Shown: positions 19,133-27,945, counted from the first letter of the stretch. The stretch is DNA of 64,000 nt from Streptomyces puniciscabiei (GCF_006715785.1 NZ_VFNX01000001.1:62001-126000), one strand, 5' to 3'. The notes: a model not told the origin generated them from the letters alone. Made by a program: numbers and translations.

Positions 19133-20027
19133 TGCCCAGCCCCTCGTCGACGCCCACCACCACGTGTGGAACCTGGACATCCGGCCGCAGCCCTGGCTGG
19201 ACGAGCCCGGGCACGAGCCGCTCCGCCGCAACTTCGGCTCGTACGCCCTGCGATCGGCCGCGACCCGGCCGATCGCCGGACGACGGCTGACGAGTACGGT
19301 GCTCGTCCAGTGCCTCACGTCCGTCCCCGAGACACGCGACCTCCTCGCCCTGGCCGACAGCGACCCGCTGATCGGCGCCGTCGTCGGCTGGGCGGACCTG
19401 ACGTCCCCAGCGATCGGCGACGTCCTCGACGACCTGCGGACGGGCTCTGCAGGCCGGTACCTGCGGGCCGTCCGGCACCTCGTGCAGGGCGAGTCCGACC
19501 CGAACTGGCTCGGGCGCCCGGAGGTCGAGCGGGGGTTGCGAGCGGTCGCAGAGCGCGGGCTCGGGTATGACGTGCTGATCCGCAGCCACCAGTTCCCGCA
19601 GGCGATCCGTCTCGCGGAGAGGCTGCCGGAGCTGTCCCTCGTCCTGGACCATGCGGGCAAGCCCCCTCTCGCAACGCGGGAACTGGCGGACTGGGCACAG
19701 CAGGTGCGGACACTGGCCCGGCATCCCCAGGTCCGCTGCAAGGTGTCGGGGCTCGTCACGGAGGCCGACCACGAGAAGTGGACCGTCGACGACATCCGCC
19801 CGGTGTGGGACGTCCTGCTCTCCGCCTTCGGCCCCGACCGGCTGATGTTCGGCTCCGACTGGCCGGTCTGCGTCCTCGCCGGCGGCTGGAACCGCTGGGC
19901 CGCCACCGTCGAGGAACTCCTCGACGGCTGCTCCGGCACCGAGATCCACGCGGTGCTCGCCGGCACCGCGACGGACTTCTACCACCTGACGCCTGCCCCG
20001 ACGAAGGAGGGGACGCCGTGCTCCTGA
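19125..20027 (+). CDS. Amidohydrolase-family L-fucono-lactone hydrolase
   Basis: 300 residues of the COG3618 amidohydrolase group, expected to open L-fucono-1,5-lactone to L-fuconate. The barrel begins with VDAHHHVWN (the HxH metal motif) and ends with [11 protein letters not shown], which carries the conserved Asp; [12 protein letters not shown] lies in between. GTG at 19125 is inside the end of the dehydratase gene. The reaction is inferred from family and gene order: dehydrogenase, mutarotase and dehydratase genes of the same route are all in this operon. Confidence 0.88.
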   Translation: MSDAQPLVDAHHHVWNLDIRPQPWLDEPGHEPLRRNFGSYALRSAATRPIAGRRLTSTVLVQCLTSVPETRDLLALADSDPLIGAVVGWADLTSPAIGDVLDDLRTGSAGRYLRAVRHLVQGESDPNWLGRPEVERGLRAVAERGLGYDVLIRSHQFPQAIRLAERLPELSLVLDHAGKPPLATRELADWAQQVRTLARHPQVRCKVSGLVTEADHEKWTVDDIRPVWDVLLSAFGPDRLMFGSDWPVCVLAGGWNRWAATVEELLDGCSGTEIHAVLAGTATDFYHLTPAPTKEGTPCS

Positions 20028-20455
20028 CGGACCTGCTGCACCCCGGAATCCTCGAAGCCCTGGCCGGAGCCGGCCACGGCGCCCGCGTCCTGCTCGCGGA
20101 CGGCCACTACCCCGCCAGTACGGCCACCGGAGAGCGGGCCAGGACCGTCCACCTCAACCTGAGGCCGGGTCTGCTGGACGTCACCACCGTGCTCGACGTG
20201 CTCCTGCGGGCGATCCCCGTCGAGTCGGCCCAGGTGATGGTGCCGCCCGAGGGTGAACCGGAGCCGCCGGCCATCGCCGAGTACCGCGCCAGGCTGGCGC
20301 CCGCCCCGGTGGAGACGCTGGACCGGTTCGCCTTCTACGACGCCGCGCGCTCCCCCGACCTGGCGCTGGCCGTCGTCACCGCCGACATCCGTACGTACGC
20401 CAACCTGCTGCTGACCATCGGCGTCCGCGCTGAAGGGACCCTGACCCCACGATGA
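20018..20455 (+). CDS. L-fucose mutarotase (RbsD/FucU family)
   Basis: 145 residues, the usual size for this family. It interconverts alpha and beta pyranose forms of the imported sugar so that the dehydrogenase can act. The catalytic-type signature HGARVLLADGHYPAS near the N-terminus is typical of RbsD/FucU, and RTYANLLLTIGV near the C-terminus completes the active site of the neighbouring subunit in the ring-shaped oligomer. GTG at 20018 has AAGGAGG upstream. It overlaps the preceding gene by 10 nt and the next by 4 nt (ATGA). Confidence 0.9.
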   Translation: MLLTDLLHPGILEALAGAGHGARVLLADGHYPASTATGERARTVHLNLRPGLLDVTTVLDVLLRAIPVESAQVMVPPEGEPEPPAIAEYRARLAPAPVETLDRFAFYDAARSPDLALAVVTADIRTYANLLLTIGVRAEGTLTPR

Positions 20456-21489
20456 CACTCGCAGTCCGCTACACGGCCGCCCGCACCCTGGACACGGCAC
20501 CCGCCGAAGCCTCCTCCCCCGGCCCCGGCGAGGTGGAACTGGCGCCCGCCTACGTCGGCATCTGCGGCACCGACCTGCACATCTTCCACGGCGACATGGA
20601 CGCCCGGGTCGCCGCGCCCGCCGTCCTCGGACACGAGATGTCCGGCCGCGTCGCACGCGTCGGGCCGGACGTGGAGGGCTGGCAGCCCGGTGACGCGGTG
20701 ACCGTGATGCCGCTGCGCTGGGACGGAACCTGCCCGGCGTGTGCCTCCGGTCACCGGCACGTCTGCCAGAACCTCGACTTCATCGGCATCGACTCGCCGG
20801 GCGCGATGCAGCAGCGCTGGACCGTGCCGGCCGCCATCCTCGTCCGGCTGCCCGGCTCCCTCGCCCTGGACCGGGCCGCACTCGTGGAGCCCACGGCCGT
20901 GGCTGTGCACGACGTCGGCCGGGCCGAGGTGCGGGAGGGCGAGCGGGTGGTCGTGGTCGGCGGCGGACCGGTCGGGGTGCTCATCGCGCTGGTGGCGCGG
21001 GCCGCCGGGGCCGAGGTCCGCGTGGTGGAGCTCAGCACTCACCGACGCCTCCTGGCCGAGGAGTTGGGCTTGACCGCCTGGGACCCGGCCGCCGACGACG
21101 TGCCCGAGCTCGTCCAGCGGTGGACCGGCGGCGCGGGCGCGGACGTCGCCTTCGAGGTCTCCGGCGCCGCGGGCGGTGTCGGCACCGCCGTCGAGGTGCT
21201 GGGCGTGCGCGGCCGCCTGTGTCTGGTGGCGATCCACCCCCGCCCGCGCGAGGTGAACCTGCACCGCTTCTTCTGGCGGGAGCTCACCCTCGTGGGTGCC
21301 CGGTTGTACGACCGCTCCGACTTCGAGCGGGCGGTGAGGCTGGTGGCGGACGGCACGATCCCCGCCGAGCGGCTGATCAGCAAGGTCGTGCCGCTCACCG
21401 AGGCGCCCGCGGCCTTCGAGGCACTGGAGGCGGGCGGGGACGTGATGAAGATCCTGGTGGACTGCGGCAACGACGCGACGGGAGCCTGA
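20452..21489 (+). CDS. Zinc-dependent medium-chain alcohol dehydrogenase
   Basis: 345 residues of the MDR superfamily, sorbitol/threonine-dehydrogenase-like, with oxidation of a sugar-derived alcohol or aldehyde as the likely chemistry. Catalytic-zinc motifs are CGTDLHIF and LGHEMSGRV, and the NAD-binding loop is VVVGGGPVGVLIA. The structural-zinc loop reads DGTCPACASGHRHVC, so the first of the four usual cysteines is Asp91. The substrate is not clear; lactaldehyde from aldol cleavage or a fucose-like sugar are possible. ATG overlaps the mutarotase stop, and the next gene starts 1 nt after its stop. Confidence 0.85.
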   Translation: MTLAVRYTAARTLDTAPAEASSPGPGEVELAPAYVGICGTDLHIFHGDMDARVAAPAVLGHEMSGRVARVGPDVEGWQPGDAVTVMPLRWDGTCPACASGHRHVCQNLDFIGIDSPGAMQQRWTVPAAILVRLPGSLALDRAALVEPTAVAVHDVGRAEVREGERVVVVGGGPVGVLIALVARAAGAEVRVVELSTHRRLLAEELGLTAWDPAADDVPELVQRWTGGAGADVAFEVSGAAGGVGTAVEVLGVRGRLCLVAIHPRPREVNLHRFFWRELTLVGARLYDRSDFERAVRLVADGTIPAERLISKVVPLTEAPAAFEALEAGGDVMKILVDCGNDATGA

Positions 21490-21490
21490 G

Positions 21491-22252
21491 ATGCCTCTTT
21501 TCGATCTGACCGGCAGGCTCGCCGTCGTCACCGGCGCCCGGCGGGGCATCGGCCGGGCCATGGCCCGCGCGCTCGCCGAGGCCGGCGCGGACGTCATCGG
21601 CGTCAGCGCCTCGCTGGAGGAGTCCGGCAGCGCGGTGGAGAAGGACGTCGTCGCCGCGGGCCGCACCTTCGAGGCGATCCGCACCGACTTCGCCGACCCC
21701 GACGCCGTACGGGCCCTGGGCGCGGACCTCGCCGGGCGCGAGCGGCCGGTGGACATCCTGGTCAACAACGCGGGCACGATCCGCCGGACCCCTGCGGCCG
21801 AACACACGGACGCCGACTGGGAGCTGGTGCTCCAGGTCAACCTCAGCGCCCAGTTCGCGCTCACCCGGGCGGTGGGCGCGGCGATGGTGGCCCGCGGCCA
21901 AGGGAAGGTCGTCTTCACGGCCTCGTTGCTCAGCTTCCAGGGCGGCATCACCGTCCCCGGCTACACCGCCGCCAAGCACGGCATCGCCGGACTGACCAAG
22001 GCACTGGCCAACGAATGGGCCCCGCACGGCGTGAACGTCAACGCCATCGCGCCCGGCTACATCGCCACCGACAACACCCAGGCACTGCGGGACGATGCGG
22101 TGCGCAGCCGGGCGATCCTGGACCGCATCCCCGCCGGGCGCTGGGGGACCGCCGACGACCTCGCGGGCGCCACCGTGTTCCTGGCCTCGGACGCCGCCGC
22201 CTACGTCCACGGCACCGTCCTGCCCGTCGACGGCGGATGGCTGGGCCGATGA
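21491..22252 (+). CDS. Short-chain dehydrogenase, probably 2-keto-3-deoxy-L-fuconate dehydrogenase
   Basis: 253 residues, classical SDR. The cofactor loop is TGARRGIGRAMA, NNAG is in DILVNNAGTIRR, and the catalytic Ser and YxxxK are in FTASLLSFQGG and PGYTAAKHG. The C-terminus ends DGGWLGR, as in the KduD (2-deoxy-gluconate 3-dehydrogenase) group. In the L-fucose route an SDR of this type oxidises C4 of 2-keto-3-deoxy-L-fuconate; I infer that role from its place in the operon. It is nearly abutted to the previous gene and overlaps the next by 4 nt. Confidence 0.88.
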   Translation: MPLFDLTGRLAVVTGARRGIGRAMARALAEAGADVIGVSASLEESGSAVEKDVVAAGRTFEAIRTDFADPDAVRALGADLAGRERPVDILVNNAGTIRRTPAAEHTDADWELVLQVNLSAQFALTRAVGAAMVARGQGKVVFTASLLSFQGGITVPGYTAAKHGIAGLTKALANEWAPHGVNVNAIAPGYIATDNTQALRDDAVRSRAILDRIPAGRWGTADDLAGATVFLASDAAAYVHGTVLPVDGGWLGR

Positions 22253-22878
22253 CCGCGTCTGTCGCCTCCGTGCTGTCCGGCGCCCGGGTCCTGCCGGTGC
22301 TCACGGCTGCGTCCGTCGCGACCGCCGGCCCGCTCGCCGACGCGCTCACGGCGGGCGGTGCCCGGTGCGCCGAGGTCACCTTCCGTACCCCGGACGCCGA
22401 GCAGGTGGTGAAGGCGATGGCGGCGCACGGCGGGCTGACGGTCGGCGCGGGCACCGTGCTCACGTCCGAGCAGGCGGAGCGGGCCGTGGCGGCCGGGGCC
22501 CGCTTCGTGGTCTCCCCCGGTTACGACGCCGAGGTCGTCGCCACGTGCCGCGAGCTCGACGTACCGGTCGTACCGGGTGTCGCCACCGCCACGGAAGTGA
22601 TGCGCGCCCTGCGCGCCGGTCTCGACACGGTCAAACTGTTTCCCGCCGAGCCGCTCGGCGGCATGGGCATGCTCAAGGCACTCGCGGCTCCGTTTCCCCG
22701 GGCACGCTTCCTGCCGACCGGAGGCATCGGCCCCGAGCAGCTGCCCGGCTACCTCGCCCACCCGGCGGTCCTCGCCGTCGGCGGCAGCTGGATGGCGACC
22801 ACCGGCCACCTGGAGCGCGGCGACTACGACGGGATCCGGCGGCTTACCGCCGAGGCCGTCGAGAGGAGCAGGGGATGA
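22249..22878 (+). CDS. KDPG/KHG-type aldolase
   Basis: 209 residues, class I aldolase of the 2-keto-3-deoxy-phosphogluconate family. The Schiff-base Lys is in LDTVKLFPAE, the catalytic Glu in CAEVTFRTP, and the phosphate-binding loop includes FLPTGGIGP and AVGGSWM. It cleaves a 2-keto-3-deoxy acid into pyruvate plus an aldehyde; for 2-keto-3-deoxy-L-fuconate that aldehyde would be L-lactaldehyde. ATG at 22249 overlaps the SDR stop, and its own end overlaps the kinase start. True substrate, phosphorylated or not, is uncertain. Confidence 0.9.
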   Translation: MTASVASVLSGARVLPVLTAASVATAGPLADALTAGGARCAEVTFRTPDAEQVVKAMAAHGGLTVGAGTVLTSEQAERAVAAGARFVVSPGYDAEVVATCRELDVPVVPGVATATEVMRALRAGLDTVKLFPAEPLGGMGMLKALAAPFPRARFLPTGGIGPEQLPGYLAHPAVLAVGGSWMATTGHLERGDYDGIRRLTAEAVERSRG

Positions 22879-24095
22879 GCTCTCCCGAGGTCATCGCCCT
22901 CGGCGAGGTGATGCTCCGCTTCGACCCCGGCGAGGGCCGCGTCCGCACCGCCCGCACCTTCCAGGTCTGGGAGGGCGGCGGCGAGTACAACGTCGTACGC
23001 GGACTGCGCCGCTGCTTCGGCCTGCGTACGGCCGTCGTGACCGCCCTGGTCGACAACGCGGTGGGGCGGCTGGCCGAGGACCTGATCCTCCAGGGCGGAG
23101 TCGACACCTCACTGATCCGCTGGGTGCCCGGCGACGGCATCGGCCGCACCGCCCGCAACGGGCTGAACTTCGTGGAGCGGGGCTTCGGCATCCGGGGCGC
23201 GCTGGGTGTCAGCGACCGCGCCAACACGGCCGTGTCCCAGCTGCGCAAGGGGGACGTCGACTGGCACGCGCTGTTCGCCGCGGGCCCGCGCTGGTTCCAC
23301 ACGGGCGGCATCTTCGCCGGTCTGTCGGACACCACGGTGGACGTGGCGGACGAGGCGATGGCCGCGGCACGCCGGCACGGCGTCACCGTTTCCTACGACC
23401 CCAACTACCGCCCGAGCCTCTGGACCGACCGCGGCGGCGCCGAACGGGCCCGCGAGGTGGACCTGCGGCTCGCCCGGCACGCCGACGTGGTGGTGGGCGC
23501 CCTCGGCCTGGCCGGGCCGTACCCCGGAGCGGTGCACGTCCGCGCGGACCAGGTGCCGGAGGCGCTCGCCGAGGTCGCCGACCTGCTGCCCGAGGCCAAG
23601 GTACTGGCCACCACGCTCCGGGGCGTGCCCTCGGCAGGCGTGAACGACTGGTCCTCGGCGGCCTGGTCACCGGCGACCGGCTTCGTCGCGGGCCCCGACA
23701 TGCCCGGCCTGCACGTCCTGGACCGCATCGGCTCCGGCGACGCCTTCGCGGCCGGACTCGTCTACGGGCTGCTGACGTCGGCCCCCGGGCCTGAGGACGA
23801 GTCCACGGCCGGTTCCGGGCCGGCTGACGGACGGTGGAGCGCCAAGGCGCCGCGGCACCGCCCCCTCGGCCGGCCCGCGTCGCAGCACGCACCGCTCCGG
23901 CGCCCCGCCGCCGAGCCGCTCACGGGTGCCGAGCCGACCGGTGCGCCGGTCACCACCGCCCGTCTGGAGCGCGCCCTCGCCTACGGCACGGCTCACGGCG
24001 CACTCGCCATGACGACGCCCGGCGACGTCTCCATGGCCTCGCTCGCCGAGGTCGAGGCGCTCGTGGCGGGCGGCTCGGCAGCCGTCAGGCGCTGA
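22875..24095 (+). CDS. PfkB-family sugar/ketodeoxy-acid kinase with an unusual insertion
   Basis: 406 residues, longer than the roughly 310-340 usual for 2-keto-3-deoxygluconate kinases. The N-terminus IALGEVMLRFDPG and GGGEYNVVRGL are typical sugar-binding elements; DRIGSGDAFAAGL carries the catalytic Asp of PfkB signature 2. Directly after this motif, at about residues 300-358, lies a Pro/Ala/Arg-rich low-complexity segment, before the normal C-terminal helices resume at RLERALAYGTAHGALA. Which acid it phosphorylates is a puzzle, because 2-keto-3-deoxy-L-fuconate has no 6-hydroxyl. It overlaps the aldolase gene by 4 nt. Confidence 0.85.
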   Translation: MSSPEVIALGEVMLRFDPGEGRVRTARTFQVWEGGGEYNVVRGLRRCFGLRTAVVTALVDNAVGRLAEDLILQGGVDTSLIRWVPGDGIGRTARNGLNFVERGFGIRGALGVSDRANTAVSQLRKGDVDWHALFAAGPRWFHTGGIFAGLSDTTVDVADEAMAAARRHGVTVSYDPNYRPSLWTDRGGAERAREVDLRLARHADVVVGALGLAGPYPGAVHVRADQVPEALAEVADLLPEAKVLATTLRGVPSAGVNDWSSAAWSPATGFVAGPDMPGLHVLDRIGSGDAFAAGLVYGLLTSAPGPEDESTAGSGPADGRWSAKAPRHRPLGRPASQHAPLRRPAAEPLTGAEPTGAPVTTARLERALAYGTAHGALAMTTPGDVSMASLAEVEALVAGGSAAVRR

Positions 24096-24154
24096 ACGGC
24101 GCCTTGTCCCGCCCACAGGTAGCCGTCCCACCCGTAGGACCCGAGGAGCACGTC

Positions 24155-25198
24155 TTGCGAACCCGGAAGATCACGAACACCGCCGTCGACGTCACCGAAC
24201 TGGGCTTCGGTGCCTCCGTCATCGGCAACCTCTACCGGGTCACACCGGTCCAGGACGCGGCGGCCGCGATCGAGGCGGCCTGGGACGGCGGCATCCGGTA
24301 CTTCGACACCGCGCCGCACTACGGGCTCGGCCTGTCCGAGCAGCGGCTGGGGGCCGCCCTGCGCGACCGCCCCCGCGAGCAGTACGTCGTCTCCTCCAAG
24401 GTGGGCCGGCTGCTCGTGCCCAACGAGCAGCCGCGGGGCGTCGACAGCGAGGGCTTCGTCGTCCGGGACGACCTGCGCCGCCAGTGGGACTTCAGCCGGG
24501 ACGGCGTGCTCCGCTCCATCGATGCCACCCTGGAGCATACGGGTCTCGACCGTCTCGACATCGTCTACGTGCACGACCCCGACGACCACTGGCGGCAGGC
24601 CGCCGAGGAGGCTCTGCCCACCCTCGCGGACCTGCGCGACCAGGGGGTGATCGGCGCGATCGGCGCCGGCATGAACCAGTCGGCCATGCTCGCCCGCTTC
24701 CTGGGCGAGACCGCGGCCGACGTGGTGATGCTGGCCGGACGCTACACGCTCCTCGACCAGTCGGCGCTGGACGACGTGCTGCCCGCCGCACGGGAGCACG
24801 GCAAGAGCGTGGTCGCCGTCGGCGTGTTCAACTCGGGCCTGCTCTCCCGGGACCGTCCCGTGCCGGGCATGAAGTACGACTACAAGGACGCGCCGCCCGA
24901 GTTCGTCGCCCGGGCCCTGGCCATCGCCCAGGTCTGCGAACATCACGGCACGACCCTGCCCGCCGCCGCGATCGCTTTCCCGTTCGGCCATCCCAGTATC
25001 ATCAACGTCACCCTGGGAATGAGGAATCAGGAGCAGGTCAGGCACAACGTGGAACTCCACCGTCGGCACGTGCCGGAAGCTCTCTGGGACGATCTTCGCG
25101 CCCAGGGCCTGATCAGGCCGGACGTACCCACGCGGAACAGCGCGGAGAACACTCCGGAGGAAGGGGTGCGCGTTGTCTCTGACGGACAAGGCCATTGA
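24155..25198 (+). CDS. Aldo/keto reductase, L-fucose (D-threo-aldose) 1-dehydrogenase type
   Basis: 347 residues. It would oxidise L-fucose to L-fucono-lactone, the first step of the route encoded here. The catalytic tetrad is visible in RYFDTAPHYGLG (Asp, Tyr), VSSKVGRLL (Lys) and IVYVHDPDD (His). The wording FDTAPHYGLGLSEQRLG is characteristic of the D-threo-aldose/pyridoxal 4-dehydrogenase subgroup. The start is TTG at 24155 with GAGGAG six nt before it; no ATG or GTG lies near this point in frame. Its 3' end overlaps the regulator gene. Confidence 0.87.
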   Translation: MRTRKITNTAVDVTELGFGASVIGNLYRVTPVQDAAAAIEAAWDGGIRYFDTAPHYGLGLSEQRLGAALRDRPREQYVVSSKVGRLLVPNEQPRGVDSEGFVVRDDLRRQWDFSRDGVLRSIDATLEHTGLDRLDIVYVHDPDDHWRQAAEEALPTLADLRDQGVIGAIGAGMNQSAMLARFLGETAADVVMLAGRYTLLDQSALDDVLPAAREHGKSVVAVGVFNSGLLSRDRPVPGMKYDYKDAPPEFVARALAIAQVCEHHGTTLPAAAIAFPFGHPSIINVTLGMRNQEQVRHNVELHRRHVPEALWDDLRAQGLIRPDVPTRNSAENTPEEGVRVVSDGQGH

Positions 25199-25874
25199 GC
25201 GGATCCGTGAACTCATCCGCACCGGGGCGCTGCCACCGGGCTCGAAACTGCCGCCGGAGCCGGAGCTGGCGGCCCAGCTGGGCCTGTCCCGCAACCTGGC
25301 CCGCGAGGCGGTCAAAGCGCTCGCGGTCGCCCGCGTGCTCGAAGTCCGCCGGGGCGACGGCACCTATGTGACCAGCCTGCAGCCGAGCCTGCTGCTCGAG
25401 GGCCTGGGCGGCGCGGTCGAGCTGCTGCAGAGCGACTCGGCGGCGCTGCTGGACCTGATGGAGGTGCGCCGGCTCCTCGAACCGGTGGCCACTGCACTCG
25501 CCGCCACCCGGATCTCCGACGACCAGCTGGCAGAGGTGAAGCAGCACCTGGACGCCATGCGAGCCGCACGCGACGACGTCGAACAGCTGAACGCGCACGA
25601 CGCGGCGTTCCACCGCGCGGTCGTCTCGGCCACGGGCAACGAAACGCTGCTCACCCTGCTGGAGGGCATCTCGGGCCGCACCCTGCGCGCCCGCATCTGG
25701 CGCGGCCTGGTCGACGACCAGGCCGCGGGCAGGACCCTCGCGGAACACGAGGCGATCTTCGAGGCGCTCTCCACCCGTGACGCCACCCTCAGCCAGGCCG
25801 CCGCACTGATGCACGTGAGCCATACCGAGCAGTGGCTGCGGGAACATCTGAGGAGCACCGCGCCCGCAGGATGA
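25173..25874 (+). CDS. GntR-family (FadR/FCD) transcriptional regulator
   Basis: 233 residues. The N-terminal winged helix is typical GntR: LPPEPELAAQLGLSRNLAREAVKAL with RRGDGTYV as the wing. The C-terminal all-helical FCD domain has metal-binding candidates in NAHDAAFHRAVV and AEHEAIF, suggesting a small acid or sugar acid as ligand. TTG at 25173 with GGAAGGGG upstream is the best start, 26 nt inside the end of the reductase gene. Being last in the catabolic operon, it probably controls that operon in response to a pathway intermediate; the operator is not proven. Confidence 0.88.
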   Translation: MSLTDKAIERIRELIRTGALPPGSKLPPEPELAAQLGLSRNLAREAVKALAVARVLEVRRGDGTYVTSLQPSLLLEGLGGAVELLQSDSAALLDLMEVRRLLEPVATALAATRISDDQLAEVKQHLDAMRAARDDVEQLNAHDAAFHRAVVSATGNETLLTLLEGISGRTLRARIWRGLVDDQAAGRTLAEHEAIFEALSTRDATLSQAAALMHVSHTEQWLREHLRSTAPAG

Positions 25875-25943
25875 CGCCGCTCCCCGACGGCCCTTCCCGG
25901 GGACGCCCGCCCGGCCGGTGCCCGGCGTGGCGCGGCGGGGGAC

Positions 25944-27596
25944 TCATCCCAGTGTCCACTGCTGATTGCTGCCGCCGTTGCAGGTCCACAGCTCGGCGAG
26001 GGTTCCGTCGGCGGTGGCCGCTCCGGTGACATCCAGGCACAGGCCGGACTGGGCGCCGGTGACGGTGCCGTTGGAGTTCAGCGTCCACTGCTGGTTGGTC
26101 TGGCCGTTGCACGGCCAGATCTCCACCTTCGTCCCAGGGGTGGTCTGGTTGTTGTAGGCGTCCAGACACATCTGGGCGCTGCCGGAGTAGACGGTGAGCT
26201 GGTCTGAGGTGGAATGCGTCCATGTCTGGTTGGCCCCGCCGTTGCAGCTCCAGACCTCCACCTGGGTGCCGGCGGTCGTGGTGGAGTTCGGTACGTCCAG
26301 GCATTTGCCCGCACCCACCGCGTGCAGCTCACCGGTCACGCTGGTGCCGCCGCCGCTGCTGGTGCCGCCCGCGACCCGGTACATCACCGTGCCGTGGGCG
26401 GGCACGGAGGCGCTGATGGTGCCGGAGGTGGTCGAGGACGCGCCCGACCACAGGTCGGTCAGGGTGTAGGCGGACGCCCCGGTCTTCCCGATCGCGGCCG
26501 CGGTGGTGGTGATGGTGGCCGTCGAGCCCGTCTCGTTGAACAGGGCCACCGACACGTCCCCGTTCGCCAGCGGCTTGGCCAGCACGTCCAGGCCGCCCGA
26601 CGACGACACCATGGTGCCCTGTTTGCCGAGGGGGTCCTGGTCGACCGCGATCACCCGGGAGTTGGTCAGGGTGGACAAGGTGTCGGAACTGGCCGAGGAG
26701 ATGTTCGTGCCGGCGATCAGCGGCGCGGCCATCTCCGCCCACAGGCTGAACTCGCTGCGGTTCTCGGTGGCCGTCATCGAGCCGTTGCCGATCTCCAGCA
26801 TGTCCGGGTCGTTCCAGTGGCCGGGTCCGGCGTAGGAGGCCAGTCCCGCGTTGCTGTGGAAGATCGACAGCATGCTGGAGTAGCTGGGGCTGATGTCCCC
26901 GGTGGTGCGCCAGCTGTTGCCCACGCCCGCGCCCCAGGTCCACACGTTCTCCTGGCCCCAGTTGCACAGGCTGAACAGGATCGGCCGGCCGGTGGCGGCC
27001 AGGGCGTCCCGCATCGCGGTGTACCGGGTTTGTGCCGGCACCCCGGTGTTGTTGCAGTTGTCGTACTTCAGATAGTCCACACCCCACGACGCGAACGACT
27101 GAGCGTCCGTGGTCTCGTGCCCCAGGCTGCCCGGGTACCCCGCACAGGTCGCGGTGCCCGCGTCCTCGTAGATTCCCAGCTTCAGCCCCAGCGCGTGCAC
27201 GTAGTCCGCGGTGCCCTTGATGCCGTCGGGGAACTTGGCCGGATCCGGCACCAGGCGGCCACCGGAATCGCGGCTGTGGGTCATCCAGCAGTCGTCGATG
27301 TTGACGTACGAGTAGCCCGCCGCCTGCATGCCGTTGGTGTGCATTGCCTGAGCGGTGGACTTGATCAGCGACTCGGAGACATTGCAGCCGTACGCGTTCC
27401 AGTCGTTGAAGCCCATCTGCGGCGTCAGCGCGAGCCCGTTGCCCAACGCAGCGGCGGGCTGCGCCGTGCCCAGGGGGAGCAGGGGGGCGACCACGGTGAG
27501 CAGCACGGCCGAGAAGGTGAGTACCAGGGTTCTACCCAGGGACACCAACGGGGGCAGCGGTCGGAGGCGTCTGGCTCTCGCAGTGGTCATGGTCAT
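25944..27596 (-). CDS. Secreted GH27 glycosidase with CBM13 (alpha-galactosidase or beta-L-arabinopyranosidase)
   Basis: 550 residues with a signal peptide of about 45-50 residues. The GH27 barrel shows TPQMGFNDWNAYGCNV, VNIDDCWM, the nucleophile in LKYDNCN and the acid/base in GHWNDPDMLE. A beta-sandwich domain follows, then a three-repeat ricin-type CBM13 with QxW motifs (NQTW, NQQW, NQQW). The loop KLGIYEDAG has Glu144 where the human alpha-galactosidase has Ala. From memory, a Glu at about this place marks the S. avermitilis GH27 that is a beta-L-arabinopyranosidase. ATG at 27596 has AGGAG nine nt upstream. It is last in a minus-strand run of secreted enzymes. Confidence 0.9.
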   Translation of the reverse strand: MTMTTARARRLRPLPPLVSLGRTLVLTFSAVLLTVVAPLLPLGTAQPAAALGNGLALTPQMGFNDWNAYGCNVSESLIKSTAQAMHTNGMQAAGYSYVNIDDCWMTHSRDSGGRLVPDPAKFPDGIKGTADYVHALGLKLGIYEDAGTATCAGYPGSLGHETTDAQSFASWGVDYLKYDNCNNTGVPAQTRYTAMRDALAATGRPILFSLCNWGQENVWTWGAGVGNSWRTTGDISPSYSSMLSIFHSNAGLASYAGPGHWNDPDMLEIGNGSMTATENRSEFSLWAEMAAPLIAGTNISSASSDTLSTLTNSRVIAVDQDPLGKQGTMVSSSGGLDVLAKPLANGDVSVALFNETGSTATITTTAAAIGKTGASAYTLTDLWSGASSTTSGTISASVPAHGTVMYRVAGGTSSGGGTSVTGELHAVGAGKCLDVPNSTTTAGTQVEVWSCNGGANQTWTHSTSDQLTVYSGSAQMCLDAYNNQTTPGTKVEIWPCNGQTNQQWTLNSNGTVTGAQSGLCLDVTGAATADGTLAELWTCNGGSNQQWTLG

Positions 27597-27667
27597 AAGT
27601 CTTGGCTCCTGTGATCAGTTGGACGAACGGACATGAGTTCAGCGGCCCTTCATGGCGAACCTCGACG

Positions 27668-27945
27668 TCACGCCAGCGCGGACAGGACCGCGTCATAGGC
27701 CGGCCATGCACGCCTGCACGGTGTTGGCGTAGGCGGTCGGTGAGGCCCGGGGGATGTCGAGTTCGGTGATCTGGACGTCCACGCCGAGCGCGGCCACTGC
27801 CCGCCGCGGCCGAGCCCAGCGTGCCGGAGGCCGCATGCGCCGCGGGTGCCGCCGTCCCGGCCAGGGCCGGCACCGTACCGACCGTCAGACCGGTGGCCGA
27901 GGCGAGGACCTTGCGGAGACGCGGCTCCTCGTCGAGCCAGGACAT
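27668..27945 (-). pseudogene. Internally deleted GH10 xylanase
   Basis: Reading the minus strand from ATG at 27945 gives a signal peptide (RKVLASATGLTV, ending near AHAA), then SGTLGSAAAGSGR, the usual start of a mature GH10 xylanase. The frame then changes and [20 protein letters not shown] follows; this is the GH10 nucleophile segment, nearly identical to that of the intact xylanase at 48,889. After TVQACMAG a second break leads to YDAVLSALA and a stop, the normal GH10 catalytic-domain end. Roughly 200 residues between signal peptide and nucleophile are gone. It sits between the CE3-like esterase and GH27 genes. Confidence 0.75.

Noticed and set aside
17483..19966. Long minus-strand open frame opposite the permease, dehydratase and lactonase genes
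   Set aside because: Composition is Arg/Ser/Pro-rich without motifs, and the plus-strand genes there are unambiguous.
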